DNA of 64,000 bases from Dyella_B jejuensis (GTDB lineage Bacteria > Pseudomonadota > Gammaproteobacteria > Xanthomonadales > Rhodanobacteraceae), in assembly GCF_044904675.1 (NCBI RefSeq), contig NZ_JADIKJ010000019.1, forward strand, positions 10,516 through 74,515, given 5' to 3'. Position 1 is the first letter of the stretch; each line of letters opens with the position of its first letter. Of the stretch, positions 1-8,014 are shown one piece after another. The notes under the pieces are model-generated. The model saw nothing but the letters and a program-made list of their open reading frames with translations, was not told where the DNA came from and ran no database searches. Position numbers and translations under genes: made by a program.

Positions 1-1646
1 CGCTTACCGTGACGCTGTCGATCGGCGTAGCTGCATGGCTGGTCTATCTGGGTTTCGACTGGAACAACAGCCTGAGCGAGGAAGTAGACACATTTGCGCA
101 GGCAGTAGTGCGCTCGGTGTTCTTTTCCGCCTTCTTCGCCGGCCTGGGTCGCGCCTTGCTCTCGGTGAGGCATCCCTCCTGGCGGCTGCCCGTGCTGGGA
201 AAATCCACCGCGCGGAGCCTGCGCTGGTTCCCCTGGCTGCTCGGTGGCGCGTTCCTGCTGCTTGGCCTGCTGGAGCGCTTCAACAATCTGGTTGGCGTCA
301 GCCTGCCTGCCACTGTGTGCATGCGCGCATTCCTTGCCCTGCTGATCAGCGGCCTGGTGGGCGCGGCACTGCTGCGCATCAAGCGCACTCGCAAGGTGCA
401 AGTGCAGGAGGGCGACAAGCCGGCCACGCAGGCGCTGTGGATCGGGGCCCTGTTCGGATTGGCGTCCGCAGGCGTGGCGGTAGCGTGGCTGGCGGTGCTG
501 GCAGGTTATATCGCGCTTGGCTTTTTCATCTCCTGGCAGATGCTATGGGTCGGCATGATCGTGGCCTCGTTCTACATGCTCTCGCACCTGCAACACGATC
601 TGTTCGAGGCATTGCTCTCGCCGCGCGCGCGCAGCGGCCAGCGCCTGCAATCCACCTTCAATGTCGCGCCCACCACGCTGGAACAGACGTTCACCGTGTT
701 GTCTGCACTGTGCCGCGTGCTGTTGCTGCTGGTCGCGGTGGGTACCTTGCTGATGCCGTTCGGCGGTGGCCCGCACGACCTGTTCTCGCATATCGGCCAC
801 GTATTCGGCGGCTTGCAGGTTGGCGAGCTTACGATCAAGCCGGGCGCGATCTTCAACGCCATATTGGTCTTCGCACTGGGGATAGGGGTAGTACGCATCG
901 TCAAGCGCTGGCTGGCTGAAGAACTGCTGCCCAAGACCACGCTCGACCTGGGCATGCAGAACTCCATCGTCACCCTGCTCAACTATGTGGCGGTGGTCAT
1001 CGTGTTCGCGCTGGCGCTGAAGACCGCCAATGTCAGCCTGCAAAGCCTGACCTGGATTGCCAGCGCGCTGTCGGTCGGCATCGGTTTCGGATTGCAGGCA
1101 ATCGTGTCGAACTTCATCTCCGGCCTGATTTTGCTGGCCGAGCAACCGGTAAAGGTGGGCGATTGGGTAAGCATGCCCGGCGTGGAGGGCGATATCCGCC
1201 GCATCAACGTGCGCGCCACCGAGATCCAGCTGTGGGATCGCTCCACCATGATCGTGCCGAACTCGCAGTTCATCACCCAGAACCTGCGCAACGTCACGCA
1301 CGGCAATGCCCTGGGTCGCGTAAAAGTAAGCCTGCCGATGCCACTGGGCACCGATGCGGCGAAGATGCGCGAGATCATGATGGATGCGCTGACCGAGCAC
1401 GAAGGTACGCTCGAAACCCCCGCGCCTTACGTGCGGCTGGACGATGTCACCAGCAGCGCCATGACCTTCACCGGCGTGGCCTACGTGCGCAGCCCGCGCG
1501 ATGCTTCGGCGGTGAAAAGCGACTTGCTGTTCGACATGCTGGCGCGGCTGGACAAGGCGCAGCTGCCATTGTCGACGCCGCAGAGCATGATCGTGCGCAA
1601 CCTCGGACCGCTGGGCGAAGACAGTCCGGCGGCGCCTGGCCAGTAA
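1..1646 (+). CDS. MscS-family mechanosensitive channel, 5'-truncated by window edge
   Basis: C-terminal part of a membrane channel that opens under membrane tension and releases small solutes during osmotic downshock. The frame is open to the left edge, so the true start lies outside the window; a GTG at 9 is only an internal codon. About 547 residues are visible. Several hydrophobic segments precede a typical MscS pore and beta-domain in the last ~220 residues, with the signatures GIGFGLQAIVSNFISG, LLAEQPVKVGDWV and MIVPNSQFITQNLRN. The many N-terminal membrane segments point to a large multi-helix MscS homologue and not to the small E. coli MscS. It ends convergently with the DUF3761 gene, with a GC-rich hairpin between them. 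Confidence 0.9.
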   Translation, partial: LTVTLSIGVAAWLVYLGFDWNNSLSEEVDTFAQAVVRSVFFSAFFAGLGRALLSVRHPSWRLPVLGKSTARSLRWFPWLLGGAFLLLGLLERFNNLVGVSLPATVCMRAFLALLISGLVGAALLRIKRTRKVQVQEGDKPATQALWIGALFGLASAGVAVAWLAVLAGYIALGFFISWQMLWVGMIVASFYMLSHLQHDLFEALLSPRARSGQRLQSTFNVAPTTLEQTFTVLSALCRVLLLLVAVGTLLMPFGGGPHDLFSHIGHVFGGLQVGELTIKPGAIFNAILVFALGIGVVRIVKRWLAEELLPKTTLDLGMQNSIVTLLNYVAVVIVFALALKTANVSLQSLTWIASALSVGIGFGLQAIVSNFISGLILLAEQPVKVGDWVSMPGVEGDIRRINVRATEIQLWDRSTMIVPNSQFITQNLRNVTHGNALGRVKVSLPMPLGTDAAKMREIMMDALTEHEGTLETPAPYVRLDDVTSSAMTFTGVAYVRSPRDASAVKSDLLFDMLARLDKAQLPLSTPQSMIVRNLGPLGEDSPAAPGQ

Positions 1647-1745
1647 TTTTCCGCAGTTGGCAGCGTGCCGTTGCCCGTTGAACGGACGAGCCGCCGGACT
1701 GCTCATGCCCATACGGACGGCGCAGGGCCTGTACCGGATACGGAA

Positions 1746-1765
1746 CCGGGCCCTTGCGGGCCCGG
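1746..1765. terminator. perfect 8-bp-stem hairpin between convergent genes
   Basis: An inverted repeat CCGGGCCC / GGGCCCGG separated by TTGC lies between the MscS-type gene (+) and the DUF3761 gene (-). It has no clear T-run on either side, so it may act as an mRNA-stabilising or Rho-assisted stop and not as a classic intrinsic terminator. Confidence 0.45.
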
Positions 1766-1820
1766 CTCGATGAATCGTCAACCGTTCAAGCGAACGCGCG
1801 AGATCATGTGCGTTGCCGGA

Positions 1821-2288
1821 TTACTGGCACTTCTCGCCTTTGGCGGCGTGATAACCCGCCGCTTGCGCATCCGCCGCACTCATGTATTTGCCTTGCTTGG
1901 TGGTGCCGTACCACTTGCTGCCCTGGCAGTGATAAGCCTTGCTCTTGGAGCCAGTGTTTACCCATACCTGCCCCGCACCACCGCCCGCCGCGGGCGTGGC
2001 TGCCGGCGTGGATTTGCTCGCAGCCGTCGATTTGCTTGCAGCCGTTGCCGTTGCCGTTGCCGGCGCCGCCTCCGCCGGAGTGCTCGACGCGGTGCTGCCG
2101 GCGCTGCTTGCCGACTTGTCCACGCCCTTATGCCCATGGCAGGCGCCACGCATGGAGCTGACGGTCACCGAAGTACCGTCCTTGCATTGCACGGTCATAC
2201 TGCCCGATGAAGCGGCCTGCTGCGCGTACACACCTGGGGCTGCCATCAAGGCGGCCGCCAGTACTGCCATCAATCCGAACGATTTCAT
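1821..2288 (-). CDS. exported DUF3761 domain protein
   Basis: A 155-residue exported protein of unknown function. It starts with a clean signal peptide (MKSFGLMAVLAAALMAAPG, cleavage near VYA-QQ). Next comes a DUF3761-like half with VQCKDGTSVTVSSMRGACHGHKG, a low-complexity Ala/Thr/Ser/Lys linker, and a C-terminal half with VWVNTGSKSKAYHC and YMSAADAQAAGYH. Paired cysteines suggest disulphides in the periplasm. The start is supported by a GGAGGG seven bases upstream. This architecture is common in secreted proteins of Xanthomonadales; no biochemical role is known to me. Confidence 0.85.
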   Translation of the reverse strand: MKSFGLMAVLAAALMAAPGVYAQQAASSGSMTVQCKDGTSVTVSSMRGACHGHKGVDKSASSAGSTASSTPAEAAPATATATAASKSTAASKSTPAATPAAGGGAGQVWVNTGSKSKAYHCQGSKWYGTTKQGKYMSAADAQAAGYHAAKGEKCQ

Positions 2289-2343
2289 CGTGATTCCCTC
2301 CGTATGGAATGCCCCAATACGGGAAAACGCGCCATCCGTGACG

Positions 2344-2378
2344 GCGGGATTCCCGCTGTCGCTTCAGCCAGAAGCGAC
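2344..2378. terminator. two adjacent hairpins downstream of the esterase gene
   Basis: GCGGGA/TCCCGC at 2344-2356 is followed by an 8-bp stem GTCGCTTC / GAAGCGAC with a 5-base loop at 2358-2378. They lie downstream of the minus-strand esterase gene and upstream of the DUF3761 start, so they may end esterase transcription. No T-run is visible. Confidence 0.35.
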
Positions 2379-2471
2379 ACTCCCAAACGCCGTTTACCTA
2401 CAGCGCTTGCGGCGGCAACTATGCCCTAAAAGCCGGCGGGCGGGCACGCTGCCCGGCACAATCCAGCATGG

Positions 2472-4112
2472 TCAGGGTGCATGGTTCACGGCTGGTTGCA
2501 ATTTGGAATCGGGGCGAGCCACGGCATACATCGCCCAGCTGATCTGGGTGAGCAAGGCGTAAGGATCGTCCCCTTCCTTGTACAGGTTGAAGTGAGTGCG
2601 ACCCGGCACGAAGCGGAATTCCGCGCGCGCATGCAATCCATCCAATACCGCTTTGAGGCGGTGGGCCGCGCCATCCAGGTAGAAAGTATCGGCCGTACCG
2701 ACGTAGAGGTGGATCTTGCCATCCAGATCCGGTTTCAGGGCCGGCCAGTCGTTCTGCAACCGATAGGCGATGTCGTAATGATCGCGCCAGTAGGCCACCA
2801 CGGCGGGATCGACGTCACCGGTATCGCGATTGAACATCTGCTCTGGCCGACCGTCCTTGCCACGCGGCGAGAACACCCATTCGAACGAGGCCATTTGCCC
2901 GCCATACGGTCCGAGCACGCGCTCCATCTTCGCGAACTGCTCGAACGTACCGATCACTTTGCCGTTGTCGCGCACCAGCGGCCACGGCGTGCCGTCGGGC
3001 TTGTGATAGACGTTGGCGTGGGGCGCGTACAGGTCCGGGCCGGTGAAGTCGTGGAAGTCGCTGGGATCCGGCGAGGTCGACCACGTGCCGCCGAAGATTG
3101 CGGGATAGCGCGTCTGCAGCCACAGCGTGGCCCAGCCGCCGGAAGAGTGCCCGTTGAGAAAGCGCCCGTTCGCGTCGGCGTCCATCCGGTAATGCGCTTC
3201 CAGATAAGGGATCAGCTCCGTGGTCAGCGCCTGGCCCCAGGGCCCGTTGTTTACCGAGTCGGCAAACTCGTGCGTGCCTGTGGCGCTGGATTCATCCAGG
3301 AATACCCAGATCATCGGCGGCATCCGGCCACTGGCCATGGCCGCCTGCACATACGCCATCGGGCGCACCAGGCGATCGTTGTTGCCGGTGAAGCCATGCG
3401 TGAAGTACACGGTGGGATAGCGCTTTCCGCCTCCAGCCTGATAATCCGGTGGCAGCAGCACATGGCCGAGCATGTGGATCGGACGACCCCAGAACGCCGA
3501 CAGGGCGGGGCTGACAAAATCGACCAGCTGCGAGTGCTCGTGCGCGGCGGCCACGGCCTGGCGCATCGCTTCCGGCGCGGAATCCGGCAACGCCCACGGG
3601 TCGGCAGCTGGCACGGTCTTGTCCAACGTAAGGGTTGGCACAGCGCTATCCGGCAGATGCACGGTGACGACGCCGCTCTCGATATCGCCGGCACTGCGTC
3701 CCAAGTAATTGTAGTTGTGGTGCACGTCCAATACGGCCTGCACGACGTAGTCGCCCGGCGGCAGTTTCGACCATCCCGCCGGGAACGCGAGATGATCGGC
3801 ATCGATATCGATCACTTGTCCCGGCACCAGCCGGTCGACTTCCCCGGCGGCGATGGATGTCTGCGTGGGATGGAATGGATTGGCATCGACCTCGGTCACC
3901 ACGCCTTGCCTGGATTGCGCTTTCGCGGCGGCAGCCGCGGAGACGAACAGCAACAGGCGTCCGGAGACGGGCTGCTCCTCGCTCGCGCCCAGTTGCACAT
4001 GGAAGAAGCGATGCGCAGGTACGTTTGGCGTCTCCTGCCGCGCCCACGCAAACGCGCCGGCGAGCAGGCCGAGGCTTAGTAGAGCGATCAATGCGATGTG
4101 GCGATGGCGCAT
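2472..4112 (-). CDS. exported esterase-D-like alpha/beta hydrolase
   Basis: Exported serine hydrolase of 546 residues with a C-terminal Esterase (PF00756-like) domain. The chosen start (MRHRHIALIALLSLGLL) gives a signal peptide and has GAGGAA upstream; a longer reading exists but lacks one. The first ~190 residues look like a beta-sandwich accessory region. The catalytic domain then shows YPTVYFTHGFTG, the nucleophile elbow NGHSSGGWATL and a likely catalytic His in VPGRTHFNLY. The family includes carboxylesterases, feruloyl esterases and siderophore esterases; the substrate cannot be read from sequence. The next gene on the same strand also encodes an exported serine hydrolase, 133 bp away. 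Confidence 0.85.
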   Translation of the reverse strand: MRHRHIALIALLSLGLLAGAFAWARQETPNVPAHRFFHVQLGASEEQPVSGRLLLFVSAAAAAKAQSRQGVVTEVDANPFHPTQTSIAAGEVDRLVPGQVIDIDADHLAFPAGWSKLPPGDYVVQAVLDVHHNYNYLGRSAGDIESGVVTVHLPDSAVPTLTLDKTVPAADPWALPDSAPEAMRQAVAAAHEHSQLVDFVSPALSAFWGRPIHMLGHVLLPPDYQAGGGKRYPTVYFTHGFTGNNDRLVRPMAYVQAAMASGRMPPMIWVFLDESSATGTHEFADSVNNGPWGQALTTELIPYLEAHYRMDADANGRFLNGHSSGGWATLWLQTRYPAIFGGTWSTSPDPSDFHDFTGPDLYAPHANVYHKPDGTPWPLVRDNGKVIGTFEQFAKMERVLGPYGGQMASFEWVFSPRGKDGRPEQMFNRDTGDVDPAVVAYWRDHYDIAYRLQNDWPALKPDLDGKIHLYVGTADTFYLDGAAHRLKAVLDGLHARAEFRFVPGRTHFNLYKEGDDPYALLTQISWAMYAVARPDSKLQPAVNHAP

Positions 4113-4245
4113 GTTCTTTCCTCGATAACGGATGTGTTCGCGCATACGGCGCCCCTCCCTCTTACTGCCGACCGTCACTTCCGTGCCAACGGAACGAGGA
4201 CAGCGACAAGCGGGATGGATGGATGTTTAGAAACGCCTCCATCGC

Positions 4246-5925
4246 CTACTTCGCTTTCGTCCCGACATCTTTCACCGGCGCCAGGCGCAGGTCCTGGAAA
4301 TCGAAACTGAAATCGGTCAGCGGTGAAATGGGTTGCATGCGCATCTCGCGCACATGGCCGTCCACGTCCAACGCGAAGTTGACGAACGCATCGGCGTTCA
4401 AGGCGCGATCGTCCCAGCGGACTACGAACGTATTGTTCTGCCAGGGCGTCATGGTGCCAATCAGTTGCGAGGTCTTGCTGAAACGCAGGCGCAGCTTGCC
4501 GCGCTCGTCGCTGATCGTGATATCGCCGTACCACGGATCGCGGTAGGTCCCCGCATAGCCGGCCAGCGGCAGCGACGGCTTGCTGTTGGCGTCGCGCGCC
4601 GCTTCGTGTTTTTTCCAGCTTTCATCCGCATCGCTGTGCGAATGCTTGACCGCCTTGTCGTAGACCGCCACCCAGTCGGTCTTGACGGCAGGATTGAGGT
4701 AGGCGTCGAGCACGCGATAAGTGATCGCATTGAATGCGGCGCCGGATTCCTGATTGGTAAGCACCACCACTCCCAGCTTCAGTCCCGGCACCAACGTCAC
4801 GCGCGAGACCATGCCCGGCCAGCCGCCGGTGTGCCAAACCAGTTTCTGCCCATGGTAATCACTGAGGAACCAGCCTTCGCCGTAACCGTAGAAATTCGGC
4901 ATCAACGGTTGCAGTTCGGGAATCGGCGGCTTGTTCACCGGGATCGGCGTCAGCATCGTCCACATCTGATCCTGGCTGTCCTGCGCGAACAGGCGACGTG
5001 GCTTGCCGTCGGCGCCGCTGCCTGGCAGCGCACCGCCAGCCAGCTGTACGTTCATCCACTTGGCCAGGTCGTGCACGCTGGCATAGATACCGCCCGCGCC
5101 GGGATCGTTGAGCCAGGCCATCGGTGGCACCGGCTTGAGATCCGTGAAGTTGTACAAGGCGTGGCCCATCGCGTAATCCATGCCGGGCTTGAGGTAAGTC
5201 ATGTCGACCAGCGATTCGTCCATGCCGACCGGCTTGAAGATATGCTCGCGGAGGTAATCGGCATAAGACTGGCCGGAAACTTTCTCGATGATCAGCGTCG
5301 CTACCGCGAACAGGATGTTGTCGTAGGCATAGTGGCTGCGAAAACCGTTAGTCAGCGGCACCTTGCCCAGGCGTTCCACCACTTGCCTGGTGGTGTAGCT
5401 GGTCGGCGGCCAGTACAGCAGGTCGCCGGCGCCCAGGCTGAGGCCGCTGCGATGCGCTAGCAGGTCGCGCACGCGCATCTCGTGCGTCACGTAGGGGTCG
5501 GACATCTGGAACCACGGCAGGTAGTCGGTCACCCGCGCATCCATGTCCACCTTGCCCTGCTCGGCCAGCATCTGCAGCGCGGCGGCGGTAAACGCCTTGG
5601 TGTTGGAGGCGATCGCGAACAGCGTGTGCGCATCCACCTGCTGCGGCTTGCCGGCTTCGCGCAGACCGAAGCCTTGCTCGAATACCACCTTGCCATCCTT
5701 GACGATGGCCACCGCGATGCCCGGAACGTCAAAGGTTTTGCGCGTGCTGTCCACATAGGCGTCGAGATCCCGCAGCATCGGCGGCAGACCGACCTGGGCG
5801 TGGACGTTTGCGCCGGACAGCGGCGAAACCGGTGGCGCGTCCTCGGCCCACGCCGGCGCGGCGGCGGCAAGCACCAGCAAGGCGCAGCACCCGGTCAGGC
5901 GCAAGGACAAAAGCGAAAGGGGCAT
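4246..5925 (-). CDS. exported class C beta-lactamase-fold serine hydrolase with DUF3471-like tail
   Basis: A 559-residue exported hydrolase of the beta-lactamase/DD-peptidase (AmpC/EstB) superfamily. The start MPLSLLSLRL has GGAG upstream and gives a signal peptide ending near AWA-ED. Conserved motifs are visible: SxxK in IASNTKAFTAAALQ, YxN in HYAYDNILFA and an HTGG triad in LVWHTGGWPG. After the catalytic domain a C-terminal beta-rich region (LAGYAGTYRDPWYGDI onwards) matches the DUF3471 type often attached to such enzymes. Members act as esterases, D-aminopeptidases or peptidoglycan peptidases; I infer a periplasmic hydrolase but cannot assign a substrate. Confidence 0.88.
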   Translation of the reverse strand: MPLSLLSLRLTGCCALLVLAAAAPAWAEDAPPVSPLSGANVHAQVGLPPMLRDLDAYVDSTRKTFDVPGIAVAIVKDGKVVFEQGFGLREAGKPQQVDAHTLFAIASNTKAFTAAALQMLAEQGKVDMDARVTDYLPWFQMSDPYVTHEMRVRDLLAHRSGLSLGAGDLLYWPPTSYTTRQVVERLGKVPLTNGFRSHYAYDNILFAVATLIIEKVSGQSYADYLREHIFKPVGMDESLVDMTYLKPGMDYAMGHALYNFTDLKPVPPMAWLNDPGAGGIYASVHDLAKWMNVQLAGGALPGSGADGKPRRLFAQDSQDQMWTMLTPIPVNKPPIPELQPLMPNFYGYGEGWFLSDYHGQKLVWHTGGWPGMVSRVTLVPGLKLGVVVLTNQESGAAFNAITYRVLDAYLNPAVKTDWVAVYDKAVKHSHSDADESWKKHEAARDANSKPSLPLAGYAGTYRDPWYGDITISDERGKLRLRFSKTSQLIGTMTPWQNNTFVVRWDDRALNADAFVNFALDVDGHVREMRMQPISPLTDFSFDFQDLRLAPVKDVGTKAK

Positions 5926-6121
5926 GGCGGCTCCGCGTGAGGCAAAACCGCAGTCTAGCTTGCCGGTGGCAAGCTGGCTCCAGCGCCGGAAGTCACGCTG
6001 TGCCAAGCAGCACCGCCAATGGCAACTGGCACGGCCGGCCGACGGCTCCAACTGCGAAGCGTATGACGCGCGCGCATGCCTGACGCACTACACTGCCCGC
6101 CTCGCCAACAAGGAGTCCGCG

Positions 6122-6559
6122 GTGCCTGCGTCCCGCCTCATTCCCCTGCTGCTGCTCGTCGCCTTGTTCGGCGCACTGATCTACTGGAACCGGCATCCCG
6201 CGCAGCCAACGCAGATGGTGTCGCACGGCCACGTCGCATTGCCGTTGGCGGTGTCCTATAACTGTCCTGCCGCGCATGCCAACCTGCCGGCATCCATGCC
6301 GCCCGAAGCGTGCGCCACCGTGACCGCCATCCTGCAAGGCGGTCCGTTCCAGCACAGCCAGGATGGCGTGGTGTTCGGCAACTACGAAGACCTGCTGCCG
6401 CAGGAGCCACGCGGTTACTACCACGAATACACGGTGGAAACGCCGGGTGTCTCCCATCGCGGGACGCGGCGCATCATCACCGGCGGCACCCCGCCGCAGG
6501 TGTTCTATTACACCGGCGATCACTACCGCAGCTTCCAGCCGTTCCAGGTAACCCGATGA
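6122..6559 (+). CDS. membrane-anchored or secreted guanyl-specific ribonuclease (RNase Sa/N1 type)
   Basis: A 145-residue protein: an N-terminal hydrophobic segment (residues 6-22) followed by a microbial ribonuclease domain (PF00545 type). The active-site residues of RNase Sa can be matched: Glu102 in YYHEYTVETPG, Arg113/Arg117 in RGTRRIITGG and His134 in YYTGDHYRSF. The enzyme is expected to cleave RNA after G by a 2',3'-cyclic phosphate mechanism. The GTG start follows AAGGAG by seven bases. Its stop overlaps the start of a barstar-type gene by four bases (ATGA), a layout typical of a toxic RNase with its immunity protein. Whether it is released as a toxin or used as a nutritional RNase cannot be read here. 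Confidence 0.9.
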   Translation: MPASRLIPLLLLVALFGALIYWNRHPAQPTQMVSHGHVALPLAVSYNCPAAHANLPASMPPEACATVTAILQGGPFQHSQDGVVFGNYEDLLPQEPRGYYHEYTVETPGVSHRGTRRIITGGTPPQVFYYTGDHYRSFQPFQVTR

Positions 6560-6993
6560 ACCGGGAACCCGCGCTCGACCTGACCGAGGCGGCCGACGGC
6601 GGCGTTTATTTCGTCGATGCTTCCGATTTCGATGCGCTCGCCGCCGCGGCGGCCGAAGGCAACCTGTATGTATGCCGAGCCGATCTTGCCGGCTGTGAGG
6701 ACAAGGGCGAACTGTTGCGCCGCCTTGCTGCCGCGCTCAAGCTGCCCGCGGGATTCGGCCAGAACTGGGATGCGCTGGTGGACAGCCTGCGCGACCTCGG
6801 CTGGCTGCATGGCGCCGGACATGCGCTGCTGCTCGATCACGTCAACGATCTGCGGCAGGCGGCGACCAAGGATTTCGATATCCTGCTCGGCATCCTGCAC
6901 GAGGCCGCCAGCTTCGCCATCGGCCAGCATCGTCCGTTCTTCGCCTTCCTGAGCCTGCCCGAACATCCCATCGCCCTGCCTACCCATCGCTGA
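6556..6993 (+). CDS. barstar-family ribonuclease inhibitor
   Basis: A 145-residue cytoplasmic protein without signal peptide, of the barstar (PF01337) family. The hallmark LPAGFGQNWDALVDSLRDLGW is present, covering the helix that plugs the RNase active site in barnase-barstar. It is longer than Bacillus barstar (~90 residues), with an N-terminal extension of about 45 residues. It is translationally coupled to the RNase gene and most likely protects the producer from that RNase. The S4-domain gene follows one base after its stop. Confidence 0.88.
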   Translation: MNREPALDLTEAADGGVYFVDASDFDALAAAAAEGNLYVCRADLAGCEDKGELLRRLAAALKLPAGFGQNWDALVDSLRDLGWLHGAGHALLLDHVNDLRQAATKDFDILLGILHEAASFAIGQHRPFFAFLSLPEHPIALPTHR

Positions 6994-6994
6994 C

Positions 6995-7216
6995 ATGCCA
7001 CAGATCGATTTCGAACTCGACCGCGACTACATCGAATTGAATCAGCTGCTGAAGCTGACCGGCCTGTGCGACAGCGGCGGCCAGGGAAAAATGATCGTCG
7101 CCAGCGGCGAGGTGTACGTGGACGGACAGCAGGAATTGCGCAAAACCTGCAAAATCCATGCAGGCCAGGTCGTCCGGCTGGAGGACGTGGAGATCCGCGT
7201 GGTGGAAAGCGGCTGA
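6995..7216 (+). CDS. ybcJ: YbcJ-type S4 RNA-binding protein
   Basis: A 73-residue protein that is almost entirely one S4 domain (residues ~15-65), with the typical LNQLLKLTGLCDSGGQGK and VYVDGQQELRKTCKI segments. YbcJ-like proteins bind RNA and have been linked to ribosome-related functions; the precise role is not established. It sits one base after the barstar stop, so the three genes are probably co-transcribed. Confidence 0.85.
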   Translation: MPQIDFELDRDYIELNQLLKLTGLCDSGGQGKMIVASGEVYVDGQQELRKTCKIHAGQVVRLEDVEIRVVESG

Positions 7217-7288
7217 TCCTGCCCGCACTGCGTAACCGATTGCCGCCGCCGGCGAATACCACACATGGATTCCCCGTGGAGGTACGTC

Positions 7289-7972
7289 ATGCTAGCCCGC
7301 CGCTTAACCGTCCTGGCCGCCCTCGCCGGCCTTGCCGCCTGCACCGCTACCGCTGCCACGGCCGATCTGCCTGACCCTGCCTACGACGCACCCAAGGCAG
7401 CCACCCATGGCACCGAGACCGCCGTGCTGGCGGGCGGCTGCTTCTGGGGCATGCAGTCGGTATTCGAGCACGTGCATGGCGTGAAGCAGGTCTGGGCCGG
7501 CTACAGCGGCGGCAATGCCGACACGGCGCACTATGACGACGTGAGCGAGGGCAACACCGGGCACGCCGAATCGGTAAAGGTGCAGTTCGACCCGGCCGTG
7601 ATCAGCTATGGTCAGTTGTTGAAAGTGTATTTCGCCGTGGCCCACGATCCGACCGAGCTCGATCGCCAGGGACCGGACGCCGGCACGCAATACCGCTCGG
7701 AGATTTTCTACGCCAACGCGCAGCAGCAGAAGATCGCGCAGTCGTACATCGCGCAGCTGGGCGCCGCCAAAGCATTCGATTCATCCATCGTCACGCTGGT
7801 GCAGCCGCTGCGGGCGTTCTATCCGGCCGAGGACTATCACCAGGATTACGCGCGCATCCATCCGGACGATCCGTACATCGTGATCAACGATGCGCCGAAA
7901 GTGGCGCGGCTCAAGCAACTGTTTCCCGCGCTCTACCAACCGGAACAGATGGTCGTGGACGTGAAACTGTAG
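7289..7972 (+). CDS. msrA: peptide methionine sulfoxide reductase MsrA, exported
   Basis: Reduces the S-epimer of methionine sulfoxide in proteins. The catalytic signature GGCFWGMQSVFEHVHGV is present, followed by YSGG and the family core to the C-terminus (227 residues). The N-terminus MLARRLTVLAALAGLAAC looks like a signal peptide with a lipobox (LAAC), so this is likely a periplasmic, probably lipid-anchored, repair enzyme and not the cytosolic form. GGAGG lies six bases before the chosen ATG. It ends at a hairpin shared with the convergent GGDEF/EAL gene. Confidence 0.92.
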   Translation: MLARRLTVLAALAGLAACTATAATADLPDPAYDAPKAATHGTETAVLAGGCFWGMQSVFEHVHGVKQVWAGYSGGNADTAHYDDVSEGNTGHAESVKVQFDPAVISYGQLLKVYFAVAHDPTELDRQGPDAGTQYRSEIFYANAQQQKIAQSYIAQLGAAKAFDSSIVTLVQPLRAFYPAEDYHQDYARIHPDDPYIVINDAPKVARLKQLFPALYQPEQMVVDVKL

Positions 7973-7980
7973 GCACGCAT

Positions 7981-8011
7981 GGCGCTTCCTCATGCAGGGT
8001 GAGAAAGCGCC
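7981..8011. terminator. hairpin between msrA and the convergent GGDEF/EAL gene
   Basis: GGCGCTT (7981-7987) pairs with AAGCGCC (8005-8011), and CTCA with TGAG inside, with one mismatch. A partial T-run (TTATTTT) follows on the plus strand. It is a plausible terminator for msrA, possibly used from both sides. Confidence 0.55.
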
Positions 8012-8014
8012 CGC

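Noticed and set aside
543..1781. A 412-codon minus-strand frame opposite the MscS-type gene
   Set aside because: The MscS motifs on the plus strand are unmistakable; the antisense translation is His/Arg/Gln-rich and featureless.
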